A DNA stretch of 64,000 bases from an uncultured Flavobacteriales bacterium (lineage in GTDB: Bacteria; Bacteroidota; Bacteroidia; Flavobacteriales_F; PHOS-HE28): assembly GCA_937872175.1 (NCBI GenBank), contig CALMPI010000016.1, positions 124,001 through 188,000 of the forward strand, read 5' to 3'. Below the pieces are notes generated by a model. The model was given only the letters and a program-made list of their open reading frames with translations, was not told where the DNA came from and searched no databases. The translations under genes and the position numbers were made by a program. Shown in pieces: positions 52,701 to 60,529 of this stretch (positions are counted from its first letter, which is position 1; the number at the start of each line of letters is the position of its first letter).

Positions 52701-53152
52701 TCCTTGAGGCTGCTGAGGAGCTGCTGGCCGTTGCGGCACTGCTGTTCCAGGCCGTCCACGGGATGGGCGGCGATGGCCTTGGTGTCCCCGGTTCCGCGGA
52801 AGCGCTGGTAGGCGTTCAGCGCGTCGGCGAAGCGGTAGTTGAGATGATAGGCGCGGCCCAGCCAGTACCAGGCGAGCGCCGGCATGGCCGGGTCCTCGGC
52901 CGCGTACTTCAGGAAGCCGATGGCCTTTTCGCGGTCGCCGCCGCCGTGCAGCACGCAGGTGCCGAAGTGGTAGTTCAGGCGGCGGTCACCGGGCTCCAGG
53001 CTCACCAGTTGCGAGTACATGGGCAGTGCCTCGGCGAACCGCTCCTCGGCGAAGAGGGCGTCGGCCTTGGCGCGCAACTGCTTGTCGCCCTGTCCGTGGG
53101 CGAGGAAGGCAGCGCACAGCCACAGCGGGAGCACCGCGAGGCGGGTCATCAT
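46784..53152 (-). CDS. Giant envelope protein: TPR, PD40 propeller, regulatory-like domain, long coiled coil, two SPOR-like repeats
   Basis: About 2122 residues. Signal peptide at 1-20. TPR-type helices at about 25-150 ('AEERFAEALPMYSQLVSLEP', 'WYWLGRAYHLNYRFADALN'). PD40/WD40-like propeller at about 190-340 ('GPIYFGSYGRDGKNGRDIYR', 'FMHPDGRSFYFASKGHNSMG'). Carboxypeptidase-regulatory-like domain at about 342-430. Then some 1300 residues of Ala/Glu/Arg/Leu-rich coiled coil and low-complexity linkers. Two C-terminal repeats, 'LVFSVQIGAFRDPVP' (about 1834-1920) and 'LFFTVQVGVYSKPVA' (about 2019-2110), look like SPOR domains, which bind peptidoglycan. The order TPR-PD40-regulatory domain matches T9SS PorE, but a SPOR-like tail replaces OmpA. 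The start is 53152 or 53149; plsY is 41 bases upstream. Confidence 0.82.
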   Translation of the reverse strand: MMTRLAVLPLWLCAAFLAHGQGDKQLRAKADALFAEERFAEALPMYSQLVSLEPGDRRLNYHFGTCVLHGGGDREKAIGFLKYAAEDPAMPALAWYWLGRAYHLNYRFADALNAYQRFRGTGDTKAIAAHPVDGLEQQCRNGQQLLSSLKEITVSSKVEVEDREFFRYYDLEGIGGRIVVTPDELKTPLDRKYTGRSLIHLPDKPGPIYFGSYGRDGKNGRDIYRTELLPNGTFAAPVRLAGFINTDQDEDFPFMHPDGRSFYFASKGHNSMGGYDIFKSTYDRGMDAFGRPENLDFAVNTPDEDLFYIVDGEGRQACFASARSSSQNMLHVYRVSTEQVPVVLTVLKGTFASDFDPEDRKAHIIVEDGLTREVVADVRTDINGTYLISLPRSGRYRFLVEAGPSGRTHAGIVEVPRSDGPRAYRQELKLEDQGGQERLLIRNYFEEALEGDLVAMALEEIKRRARLDVGQATAAPPVAQEEAPRSTDQLMNEAGFTGDRTAASVVADLQKAARQDEQRLMDLADGSGAAFTLAQEAVQEAERAAARADELVKQAALTTDTVARDRLMRDAAVARARATDANAKARAAMRTGQDLDAERMSSAQRAQRTATLATELGDALNAKQAERTLPLLVKARELEEAAKGSGATPDLVERVRREATEKELEATRAMAAARSKSSEESELRDRIGRLERELATAKGKTRQDEITRELTEQREQLGYLGQEVTKAYQRARAAEEEVATMRTRGQLVAGLLKQPDLRPASQLDASAMEALAGRIAQNVQRIGGLEVDERYSGATAAQLAEEPAARYDWRLDEALAAAEPREATTSTSSERTAAEEASARTISAPAGQQPQAAPVQVVQPEGITAQDGAIPEERPSTAAGATAQEVPSEQAPDRTVPQSGSVTPDAATEQPTDAIAAATTSGGADDTIAEAPVRPQEATTSPSGEPKVTSDGAAGAQPVAQVPPTPQQIREEVVASEEGPEKAETPEPAMTIEQQRFVLENEVAELQQLRAATRDRQERERVTARITQVRTRIDSLDAAAAAARIAAESTIQPVDSPEVAVVGGTALDLPAGLSDEQLIELLTPGHAADVARLQAVQDLDERVAALSDLSAMLVDSIDVQVQRQLKIIEREPSRSADVLPRVDRLRMLKAAEESRAERLRSEAMRSDLLVTAAPVTGIDPEAVRGATAMSGTEAARYVAIAGRPTAVYTSKLEVRSAEVGEAVALRDKDLAEMDLLQVRIDSLEAMLDTVQGKTYDRIRKEADRAIDDQLILRTDMGQRLAYITRQELKAGRDSLKLLSTKVAPLGLAPDEPVLALARAEEGSSRTYAAEGERLRKLADRTEDILARDSLYRLAYTAELQALAAVDRAITAQAYITSDRFLRGEPLTMAQVEERMFGAAATLAQGSDRERTDEGAGAAVVALQEEPVSANDTVMETVPPTEAVAQSDTVVRAGGGALDTAERPDAPSTQGAAEPVVAAGAAQGADPAAPTRSAPLDPSGQVRYSTFLASDAMSAMDVSELLLEDETVLREQAKAALDRSADDQQRSIALADRAVVVRDSALIAKKKVRPELEREAIRLQTLSDSLHQASLLTAEEARVLEQRQRDVAEAKAFAEKLRTYYYLSGEEHLLVMDNVDRSRYFQAKVKAMEQQEAGTNAAEESAGMKQLAEALTREADELERTAPSAGQEAGREQVAALRARSIVLAQRGDSLSAVAQRLKSAASLNDGQAALYLQQLNIDTASEIMALEQRARRGEPLMAEVRAGQVPGPVSAPTTLPVREGDPSSAGTAALPTPPAAAPARSNDGARGLEVTAEPLRRDVFDMAAAPLPRATPIPMEQPLPAGLVFSVQIGAFRDPVPQQVFSDLAPVTGERTTSGLVRYTAGLFTRFASADEAKASVRGRGYRDAFVVAFYNGERISLAEARRLAQGEGDLAATTQAPRSIAEAPTPEATRPVPAPSPAPAPEVTVQRPSDLQPAPTAAGQELANYPATAAEVMAQFSPPADVTAYYNDPTAAPARQVETVKGLFFTVQVGVYSKPVALDKLFNITPLNSEAIPGGRIRYTTGIFRDMDVVRTRREEAVTKGVKDAFITAYLNGKRIPVAEARALLQRFGTEVLVDPGLVTP

Positions 53153-53193
53153 CGAAGAGCGCGCCCTTATACCGCTTGGAGGGGTCGGCGGTT

Positions 53194-53844
53194 TCATGGG
53201 CTTCCGGCGTTCCGTCCGGCCAGGTCCAACCGGTTCTCCTCCCCGCGCCACAGGCGACCGATGTTCTGGCGGTGGGTGTAGAGCACCATCAGGCACAGCA
53301 CCACGGCGAAACCCACCTTCACCGGACTGGTCTCGTGGAACACCAGCACCACGGCCAGCGGGTACGTGACCGCTGCGGTCATCGACCCGAGCGAGACATA
53401 GCGGGACAGGATGAAGACGAGCGCGAAGGCCCCCACGCAGAGGAGCGCCGCGCCGGGGTGCACGGCGAGCACCCCGCCCAGGGAGGTGGCCACGCCCTTG
53501 CCCCCCCGGAAGCCTGCGAACACCGGGTAGAGGTGCCCGAGCACGGTGACCAGCACGAGCGTCACCCGGAACCACATCCACGCCTCCCCGTCCACTTCCA
53601 GCCCGGAGAGATTGGGCAGCACGCGCACAGGCATGAAGCCCTTGAGCACGTCGAGGAGGAGCACAGGAACACCGGCCCTGGGGCCGAGGACGCGGAAGGT
53701 GTTGGTGGCGCCCGCATTGCGGCTGCCGTGCTCCCGCACATCGATGCCATGGAAGGCCCGGCCCCACCACACCGCAGTGGGGATGCTGCCGATGAGGTAG
53801 GCGAGCACCACGCTGAACGCTCCGTACACCCAGGGGAAGTCCAT
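53194..53844 (-). CDS. plsY: Acyl-phosphate glycerol-3-phosphate acyltransferase PlsY
   Basis: A 216-residue inner-membrane enzyme that makes 1-acyl-glycerol-3-phosphate from acyl-phosphate. The motifs are complete: 'LIGSIPTAVWWGR' (motif 1), 'REHGSRNAGATNTFRVLGP' (motif 2) and 'FRGGKGVATSLGGVLAV' (motif 3). The helices are typical. It starts 3 bases after the stop of the 1485-residue secreted protein, so it is in the same transcript. The PlsX partner is not in the window. Confidence 0.95.
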   Translation of the reverse strand: MDFPWVYGAFSVVLAYLIGSIPTAVWWGRAFHGIDVREHGSRNAGATNTFRVLGPRAGVPVLLLDVLKGFMPVRVLPNLSGLEVDGEAWMWFRVTLVLVTVLGHLYPVFAGFRGGKGVATSLGGVLAVHPGAALLCVGAFALVFILSRYVSLGSMTAAVTYPLAVVLVFHETSPVKVGFAVVLCLMVLYTHRQNIGRLWRGEENRLDLAGRNAGSP

Positions 53845-53847
53845 GGT

Positions 53848-56800
53848 TCAAAGCCCGAATCGGTCGCGGAACTCGTCCACCTTGCGTTTGTTGGTGAGGA
53901 TGAACTGGTAGGCCGGTTCGTCCTTCCTGCTCTCCATCACGCGTTTGTCGTCCTTCAGTTCGCTCAGCATCGTGTTGAACTGCTGATCGCTGCTGTAGGC
54001 ATAAAGGTAGTTACGCGCGTACTGGAAGAAGTAGTAGGTCTGGTCATCGAGCATCAGCAGGATGGTCATCGCATCGCCACTGCGCTTGCGCTGCAGCTCC
54101 ACCTTGCCCTTCACGTAGCGGAACACGGGCTTCTTCAGCACGGTGCCCACGCCGATCGGGCCGCGGCTCAGCCAGCTCTGCTCCAGCTCGTCCCAGTAGA
54201 GGTTCACGTCGCAGAGGTTGAGGGCTTTCACCAGTTCGTCGGGCAGTTTCTTGATCTCGCCCTTCAGGCTCAGTTCGCTGATGAGCTTGTCGCTCTTCTC
54301 CAGGCCGAGCACTTCGCGCAGTGAGCGCTCGTATGGTGTCTTGGTGATGTCCACCTGCTTCTGATCGGGATAGGCGAGCATCTCGGTGGTCATGCGCTCC
54401 AGGGCGTTCTCCAGGAAGAAGAAGTCGGCCATGATCACCACACGGGCCGTGGTGCTGTCCTGTCGGTGGAGCAGCGAGCCCACATTGTCCACGGCCACGC
54501 GGCCCAGGTTGAGGCCATGCCGGATGCGGCCGTCGCCCTGCACCAGACAGTCCTCGGTGCCCAGGCTCACGAGGTCGCCCGGCAGGCTGCGCTGGCGGAT
54601 CTTCTCCTTGTTGCTCACCACATAGGCCTTCTTCGCCTTGTCGTAGAAGAGCAGGCCCTGGGCACTGATCACCGGGGCGTCCTTCCGGTCGCGCTTGCGG
54701 CTCAGGAAGGTGCCGTAGGTGGTGAAGGGGTCCTCGGTGGTGAGGAAGACGCCATTGCCGATGGCCTGACCCTTGTCATCCAGCAGCGAATCGCTCACCG
54801 GAATGAAGACCTCGAGAGGGTCGATGCGGCCGCTGAATCGCATCCAGTTGCGTTCCAGACCGGGGCATCCATGCTGCACACGGGTGCTTCCGGTGAAGGT
54901 GAGCTCCTTGATGCTGGCCTCCAGCAGCACTTCGCCGAAGAAGTCGAACGCGGGGCTCAGCTGGAAGCCCTCGTCCTCCAGCACCCGGCCCCGGGCATAG
55001 GTCTGGTAGGCGGTGTCCACGTTCACGTTCTGCAGGCGGATGGTGTACGTCCTCTTGTTCTCGTCGACGTAGTCGTACTGCCCGGTGGCGCTGTACTCAC
55101 GCCGCTTGCGGATGTCCACCGTCGCATCGTAGATGCGGTGGTGCTTGGTGACGAAATTGGCGGTGACCACCGCGTTGGTGAGCGGGTCCATCTCGGCGTT
55201 GCGGCGGATGCGCACACGCATGCTGTCCGGCGTCACCAAGGCATCGGCCACCTGGATGTACTGCACGTCGTTGGCGGTGATGAGGTGGCGTTTGAGGTCG
55301 TACCGCGCCTTGGGCGCCATGAAGGCCAGGGAGTCCTGGTCGGGCCGGATGCTGATGAAGTTCGATCCGGAGAGCTGCAGGTCCTCGGAGGCTGCCGCGG
55401 CCGTGCGGTCGCTCTCCAGCTCGATGTCGCCCTGGTCCATGTACCACTTGAAGCGGTCCATGTAGCAGATGTACTGGTTCACCGGGAACTCCACCTTGGT
55501 CTCGTCGCCGTTGCTGACGAACTCGCCGAGGCGCTCGTCCAGCTTCACGGTGGCGTTCACGTTGTCCGTCCGGAACGCGATGCTGGCGGTGTCCCCCTCG
55601 GTGAGCCTGAAGTCGCTGGTGTCCGAGTGCAGCTGCATGGTCTTGAAGTCGAAGAGGTCCGCGCGCAGGGTGGCGTTGGTGAAGTCCACGAGCCCGGCTC
55701 CGGTCATGCCCTTGGGGCCCAGGTCCGTGTGGCCGTGCAGGTAGGCCTGCCCGTCATACATCACCATCGGGGCGCGGGTGGAGGCGGCGAAGAGGTTCTC
55801 ACGCTTCGGCTCGAGGCGCACGAAGACCTGCCCGCCCTTCACGCCGGGCACGTTGAGCGCCGCGGTGCTTGCGGCATTGAACAGGGTGTCGGCCACACCG
55901 AAGGTGCTGTCCGGACAGAACACAAGGGACTTGGAATTGGCGATGGTGGTGAGGTAGGCCAGCTCGCCATCGCCCTGCAGGCCGTTGAAGTTGAGCGTGA
56001 TGGTGTTGTCGAACTTGGAGCGCTTGCCATAGAGCGGCATGCCTCCATCGCCCGTGGATCGCACGAAGCCCAGGGCATAGTCCGGCTGCAGACGCAGCGG
56101 CTCCTTGATGTCCGGGAAGATGCCGGCGCTGACAAGGGTGCCGGGGAAGTACAGGCCCGCGTTGGTGAAGTTGTCCAGGCTGTCCAACTGGAAGGGATCG
56201 CTGCGGTAGTAGAAGCGGTCGCGGTCGTACACCCCTTGCTGGATGCGGGGGTTGTCGTAGTAGACGAAGGACTCCTTGGCGCTGTTGAACTTGGGGTACT
56301 GTGGGTAGTTCTTCTGCTGCAGTCCGCTCTTGTTGGTGGGTGCATCCACCTCCAGGGTGCCGCTCACCTGCTCGAGCACGTTCCGCACCCGCACCCAGCC
56401 GGTCTCCCCGTTCTCGTCGGGCTCGAAACTGTCCGCGTAGAAGCTCACCGAGTCCACGTTCAGCAGGTCCATCGTGAAGGGCTCGTAGTGGAAGTAGTAC
56501 TCCTTGCCATGGTACTGGAGCTTGCCGGCCTGCACCATCCCACCGAAGGTGAAGTCGCGGCCCTTCTTGATGGTGATCTTCTGCTCGCTGGGGAAGATGC
56601 GCACGTCCTGGGAATCGCTGAGGATGATGCGCGATACGCCCACCAGCGCCAGGTCCCAGTTCAGCAGGTTCAGGGTGGCGTTCACGCCGTCCTGCCCCTT
56701 GCTGTTGAACTGCAGCACGTCGTAGTCCACCTTGCCGGCACTGGCCAGGATGTGCTGCTTGAGCCGGGGCTTCACGTGCACATCCTCGGTCTCGGGGTCG

Positions 56801-58305
56801 TAGTCGAGGTAGCCCTTGTTGGCCATGTCGATCAGCAGGGGCACCACCTGGTCCTTCTGCATGCGGGTGCCGCTGGCGAACTCCTGCGCGGAGAAGTCCA
56901 TGCCGGCCTGCTTGGTGAAATCGTTGAGCCGCACCAGGGGATGGATGGCATCGATGCCGAGCATGGCCATGTACCGCTTCTCCTTGAAGTAGTTGAAGCT
57001 CTCGAAGCTCGCCCGGTCCTGCGTGCTGCCCTGCAGGTTGCCGAACTGCACCACCGGGTCGCCCTGCTTCCAGGTGAGCACCTCGAAGTACATGTCGAGC
57101 TGATGGTAGGTGTCGTAGTACGGCGCCTTGCTGAGGCCCTCGTCCTTCTTGATCAGGGTGAGCAGCTTCTTGTCCTTCAGGTAGCGCAGGCTGACGCTGG
57201 GGTGATGGATGCTGTCCTTGTCCACCACCAGCCGCACGCCCACGTCCTCGCTGGTGATGCGCTCGGGCTCGATGCTGTAGGCGAGGCCCTGGGTGATGAT
57301 GAAGGGGCGCTTCTCCCGGTAGAAGGTGAGGTAGGCGGGCTCCTCACGGGTGCCGTAACCCTGCAGCTTGGCACCCTGCATGCTGAAGCCGCCCTCGAAG
57401 TCGATGCCGTCCACGATGTCGCGGATCTTCATGCGGCGGTCGTAGCTCTCGAAGCGCGGGTAGCTCGCGTTGTCCTCGTCCACGTTGGCCAGCACCTTGT
57501 CCGTGAGCCGGCCCAGCAGGGTGCGTTCGAAGTAGGGATCGTTGAACTGCACGCTGTCCACCTCGAAGGTGCTGCTCTTCATGCGCACCTCGTAGGGGCC
57601 GTTCCACTCGGCGAAGGTGGCGGTGGGCTTGAGGCCCGCGCGCTGCCAGGTGACCTTGCCCGCGCGCCCGCGCCACAGCTCCTGGGTGGGGTAATAGGTG
57701 CCGCTGGTGCCGATGATCACCGCGCTGTCCCCCTTGGCGAAGCAGCGCAGGTCGGTGCGCTCGAACACGACCTTCGGCACCGAGTCGTAGGCGAAGGTGA
57801 AGCCGGTGCCCGAGGCCTGCCACCGCGTGCTTGCGCTCTCGTAGATGGTGCGGTCCCGGAACAGTCCGGCGCACATGGTGATGTAGCTGCTGAAGTTCTT
57901 CTTGCGACCGCTCTTCACCAGTTCGTCAAGGCTGGTCATCCATGCATCGAACTCGGCGGCGCTCCGTCCCCCGTTGGCGAAGGCCGCCACCGCACCCAGG
58001 TAGTCCTTGAAGTGCGGATAGGCCTCGAAGCGTTTCTTCTGCATCGCGTTGGCGATGTCGATCACCCGCCTGCGCTGGCCATCCTGATAGTAGGTACCGT
58101 TCCACACGGGGGTGAAGACGGTCTCCATGAAGGCCTTGCCCTCCTTCTTGTCGGCCTCGATCAGCAGGGCGCTCACCTCCTGGAGGAAGGCCGCCGGGTC
58201 CTGGGAGAAGGCCTTGGTCTGGGCGATCGCCGGCCGCAGCAGGGCGAACAGGCCGGACAGGGCAAGGACGAGGCGCGGGACGGTGTTCGAGCGGTGCTTC
58301 ATCAT
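53848..58305 (-). CDS. Giant secreted protein of unknown function (1485 aa)
   Basis: I do not recognise a named family. It has a signal peptide ('RLVLALSGLFALLRPAIAQ') and an N-terminal helical part ('DPAAFLQEVSALLIEADKKE', 'FKDYLGAVAAFANGG'). About 1200 residues of beta-rich sequence without obvious repeats follow ('ELWRGRAGKVTWQRAGL', 'GGFSMQGAKLQGYGTREEP', 'GKLQYHGKEYYFHYEPFTM', 'LKQHILASAGKVDYDV'). It resembles large beta-helical or beta-taco envelope proteins in style. No sorting domain is seen. The start at 58305 overlaps the prmA stop by 4 bases (ATGA) and the stop is 3 bases before plsY, so it is translated within the tpiA-prmA-plsY run. Confidence 0.85.
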   Translation of the reverse strand: MMKHRSNTVPRLVLALSGLFALLRPAIAQTKAFSQDPAAFLQEVSALLIEADKKEGKAFMETVFTPVWNGTYYQDGQRRRVIDIANAMQKKRFEAYPHFKDYLGAVAAFANGGRSAAEFDAWMTSLDELVKSGRKKNFSSYITMCAGLFRDRTIYESASTRWQASGTGFTFAYDSVPKVVFERTDLRCFAKGDSAVIIGTSGTYYPTQELWRGRAGKVTWQRAGLKPTATFAEWNGPYEVRMKSSTFEVDSVQFNDPYFERTLLGRLTDKVLANVDEDNASYPRFESYDRRMKIRDIVDGIDFEGGFSMQGAKLQGYGTREEPAYLTFYREKRPFIITQGLAYSIEPERITSEDVGVRLVVDKDSIHHPSVSLRYLKDKKLLTLIKKDEGLSKAPYYDTYHQLDMYFEVLTWKQGDPVVQFGNLQGSTQDRASFESFNYFKEKRYMAMLGIDAIHPLVRLNDFTKQAGMDFSAQEFASGTRMQKDQVVPLLIDMANKGYLDYDPETEDVHVKPRLKQHILASAGKVDYDVLQFNSKGQDGVNATLNLLNWDLALVGVSRIILSDSQDVRIFPSEQKITIKKGRDFTFGGMVQAGKLQYHGKEYYFHYEPFTMDLLNVDSVSFYADSFEPDENGETGWVRVRNVLEQVSGTLEVDAPTNKSGLQQKNYPQYPKFNSAKESFVYYDNPRIQQGVYDRDRFYYRSDPFQLDSLDNFTNAGLYFPGTLVSAGIFPDIKEPLRLQPDYALGFVRSTGDGGMPLYGKRSKFDNTITLNFNGLQGDGELAYLTTIANSKSLVFCPDSTFGVADTLFNAASTAALNVPGVKGGQVFVRLEPKRENLFAASTRAPMVMYDGQAYLHGHTDLGPKGMTGAGLVDFTNATLRADLFDFKTMQLHSDTSDFRLTEGDTASIAFRTDNVNATVKLDERLGEFVSNGDETKVEFPVNQYICYMDRFKWYMDQGDIELESDRTAAAASEDLQLSGSNFISIRPDQDSLAFMAPKARYDLKRHLITANDVQYIQVADALVTPDSMRVRIRRNAEMDPLTNAVVTANFVTKHHRIYDATVDIRKRREYSATGQYDYVDENKRTYTIRLQNVNVDTAYQTYARGRVLEDEGFQLSPAFDFFGEVLLEASIKELTFTGSTRVQHGCPGLERNWMRFSGRIDPLEVFIPVSDSLLDDKGQAIGNGVFLTTEDPFTTYGTFLSRKRDRKDAPVISAQGLLFYDKAKKAYVVSNKEKIRQRSLPGDLVSLGTEDCLVQGDGRIRHGLNLGRVAVDNVGSLLHRQDSTTARVVIMADFFFLENALERMTTEMLAYPDQKQVDITKTPYERSLREVLGLEKSDKLISELSLKGEIKKLPDELVKALNLCDVNLYWDELEQSWLSRGPIGVGTVLKKPVFRYVKGKVELQRKRSGDAMTILLMLDDQTYYFFQYARNYLYAYSSDQQFNTMLSELKDDKRVMESRKDEPAYQFILTNKRKVDEFRDRFGL

Positions 58306-59135
58306 GGTCGGTGGCAGGCGAGCAGGGTCCATTCTCCATGCTGCGCGGCATCGCCATCGCGCAGCCCGGCCGTGCGCGCCGCAGCGCGCAGCGCGTCCGT
58401 GTCCGGGGCCAGGAAGCCGCTGAGCAGGAGGGTGCCTCCCGGCCGCAAGGCCATGGCCAGCGCGGGCATGCCGCGAAGCAGCGTGTTGCGCTCGATGTTG
58501 GCCAGGATCAGGTCCCAGCGTTCGGGCTGCAGCTCGTTGACATCACCGCGCTTCACCGGCCATTGCCCGCAGCCGTTGGCGTCGAGGTTCTCGCGGGCAT
58601 TGTCCACGGCCTGCGGGTCGTTGTCCACCGCCAGCAGTTCGGCGGCCCCGCGCCGGGCGGCGAGAATGGCCAGCACGCCGGTACCGCAGCCCATGTCGCA
58701 CACGGCCTTGCCCGCGAGGTCCATCGCCAGCATGGCCTCGACCATCAACCTCGTGGTGGCGTGATGCCCCGTGCCGAAGGCCATGCGCGGGGTGATGACG
58801 ATCTCCGTGCCGAAGCCGGGGTCGGCGGGATGGAAGGCGGCACGGATGAGCACCTCCTTCCCCACGCGCACCGGTTCGAAGCCGGCCTCCCACACCGCGT
58901 TCCAGTTCGTGTCGGGGACCTCACGCTCCTCCAGGTTCACCTGCACATGGGCCCGGTGCGGGGCAAGGACCCGCTCCACCCCCCGCCGGTCGTAGCGTTC
59001 GGAACGGATCGCCGCCTTCACCCCCTGCGGGGTCTCCTCGAAGCTGTCGAAACCCAGCTCCGCCAATTCCAGCATCAGCAGGTCCCGCCAGGGGTCCAGC
59101 GGTCGGATGAGCAGGTCGATCTCCGTCCAAGGCAT
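58302..59135 (-). CDS. prmA: Ribosomal protein L11 methyltransferase PrmA
   Basis: A 277-residue SAM-dependent methyltransferase. An N-terminal L11-binding domain ('EIDLLIRPLDPWRDLLMLEL') precedes a Rossmann domain with 'ITPRMAFGTGHHATTRLMVE' (PrmA signature), 'VCDMGCGTGVLAILAARRG' (SAM loop) and 'DLILANIERNTLLRGM' (catalytic-side motif). It modifies L11 of the ribosome. Length is normal. It begins 4 bases after the tpiA stop, and its stop overlaps the giant gene. Confidence 0.95.
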   Translation of the reverse strand: MPWTEIDLLIRPLDPWRDLLMLELAELGFDSFEETPQGVKAAIRSERYDRRGVERVLAPHRAHVQVNLEEREVPDTNWNAVWEAGFEPVRVGKEVLIRAAFHPADPGFGTEIVITPRMAFGTGHHATTRLMVEAMLAMDLAGKAVCDMGCGTGVLAILAARRGAAELLAVDNDPQAVDNARENLDANGCGQWPVKRGDVNELQPERWDLILANIERNTLLRGMPALAMALRPGGTLLLSGFLAPDTDALRAAARTAGLRDGDAAQHGEWTLLACHRP

Positions 59136-59139
59136 GGGA

Positions 59140-59910
<771 letters not shown>

Positions 59911-59944
59911 ACGGACATACCACCCCGTTTCGCAGGTGGTCGGA

Positions 59945-59952
59945 CAAAGATG
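59945..59952 (-). promoter_or_regulatory. Possible -7 promoter element for the tpiA run
   Basis: CATCTTTG on the minus strand, 34 bases before the tpiA ATG. It departs from the consensus at the first base. Confidence 0.35.
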
Positions 59953-60011
59953 GGCGCGCGGTCCGGCGGGCCGCCCCACCCGTGGCCCGCGATATCAACA
60001 GCCCCCTGGGA

Positions 60012-60470
60012 TCAACCCTTCGGCCGGCGGAAGTACTTGAGGGGGACCAGCAGCATGCCGAAGCATTCACCGTCCTCGGGGCCCTCGCGCCGGTGATGGG
60101 CGAAATGCGCCCTTGCCAGCCCTTGCAGGTAGCGGCTCTGGATCTTCCGGCGCCGACCCGGCCGGTTGTGGATCACCACCTCGTGCACATACACGTAAGC
60201 GATGCCATAGAGGAGGATGCCGATGCCCACATAGAGCCGCCAGTCGCAGCCGCCCATCACACCGGTCTGCATGAACAGCCAGCTCGGGATGGCGAAGATC
60301 AGGGCGAACCAGTCGTTGCGTTGGAACCGGTGGCCCGGATCCGGCTGGTGATGGTCGCGGTGCAAGCCCCAGCCGATGCCGTGCATGATGTACTTGTGCG
60401 CGGCCCAGGCCACCCCCTCCATGGCCAGGAAGGCGCCGAGGATGCACCCGATGTGGAACAGGACCATCAT
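60012..60470 (-). CDS. crtZ: Beta-carotene hydroxylase (CrtZ-type, fatty acid hydroxylase superfamily)
   Basis: A 152-residue integral-membrane di-iron hydroxylase. The histidine clusters are 'WAAHKYIMHGIGWGLHRDHH' and 'HEVVIHNR', then 'AHFAHHRR'. It hydroxylates beta-ionone rings to make zeaxanthin-type xanthophylls. The start is ATG 60470 or 60467. A CACCTTTG element at 60478-60485 precedes it. It is divergent from the desaturase gene, so both are probably pigment genes of one locus. Confidence 0.88.
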   Translation of the reverse strand: MMVLFHIGCILGAFLAMEGVAWAAHKYIMHGIGWGLHRDHHQPDPGHRFQRNDWFALIFAIPSWLFMQTGVMGGCDWRLYVGIGILLYGIAYVYVHEVVIHNRPGRRRKIQSRYLQGLARAHFAHHRREGPEDGECFGMLLVPLKYFRRPKG

Positions 60471-60477
60471 GCCGGCA

Positions 60478-60485
60478 CAAAGGTG
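60478..60485 (-). promoter_or_regulatory. Possible -7 promoter element for crtZ
   Basis: CACCTTTG on the minus strand, 7 bases before the crtZ ATG; the first base departs from TAnnTTTG. Confidence 0.35.
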
Positions 60486-60529
60486 CGACGGCGGCCCGCG
60501 ATCCCGAACTTCGGCCCCTCCCCGCCCCC

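Noticed and set aside
53153..53851. N-terminal extension of the giant SPOR-like protein across plsY
   Set aside because: It is a second reading frame of plsY on the same strand; the signal peptide begins at 53152.
54466..58764. A 1432-codon + strand frame opposite the giant 1485-residue gene
   Set aside because: It has the His/Gln/Val-rich composition expected from the complementary strand of GC-rich genes and no recognisable domain. The minus-strand product has a signal peptide and a coupled start.
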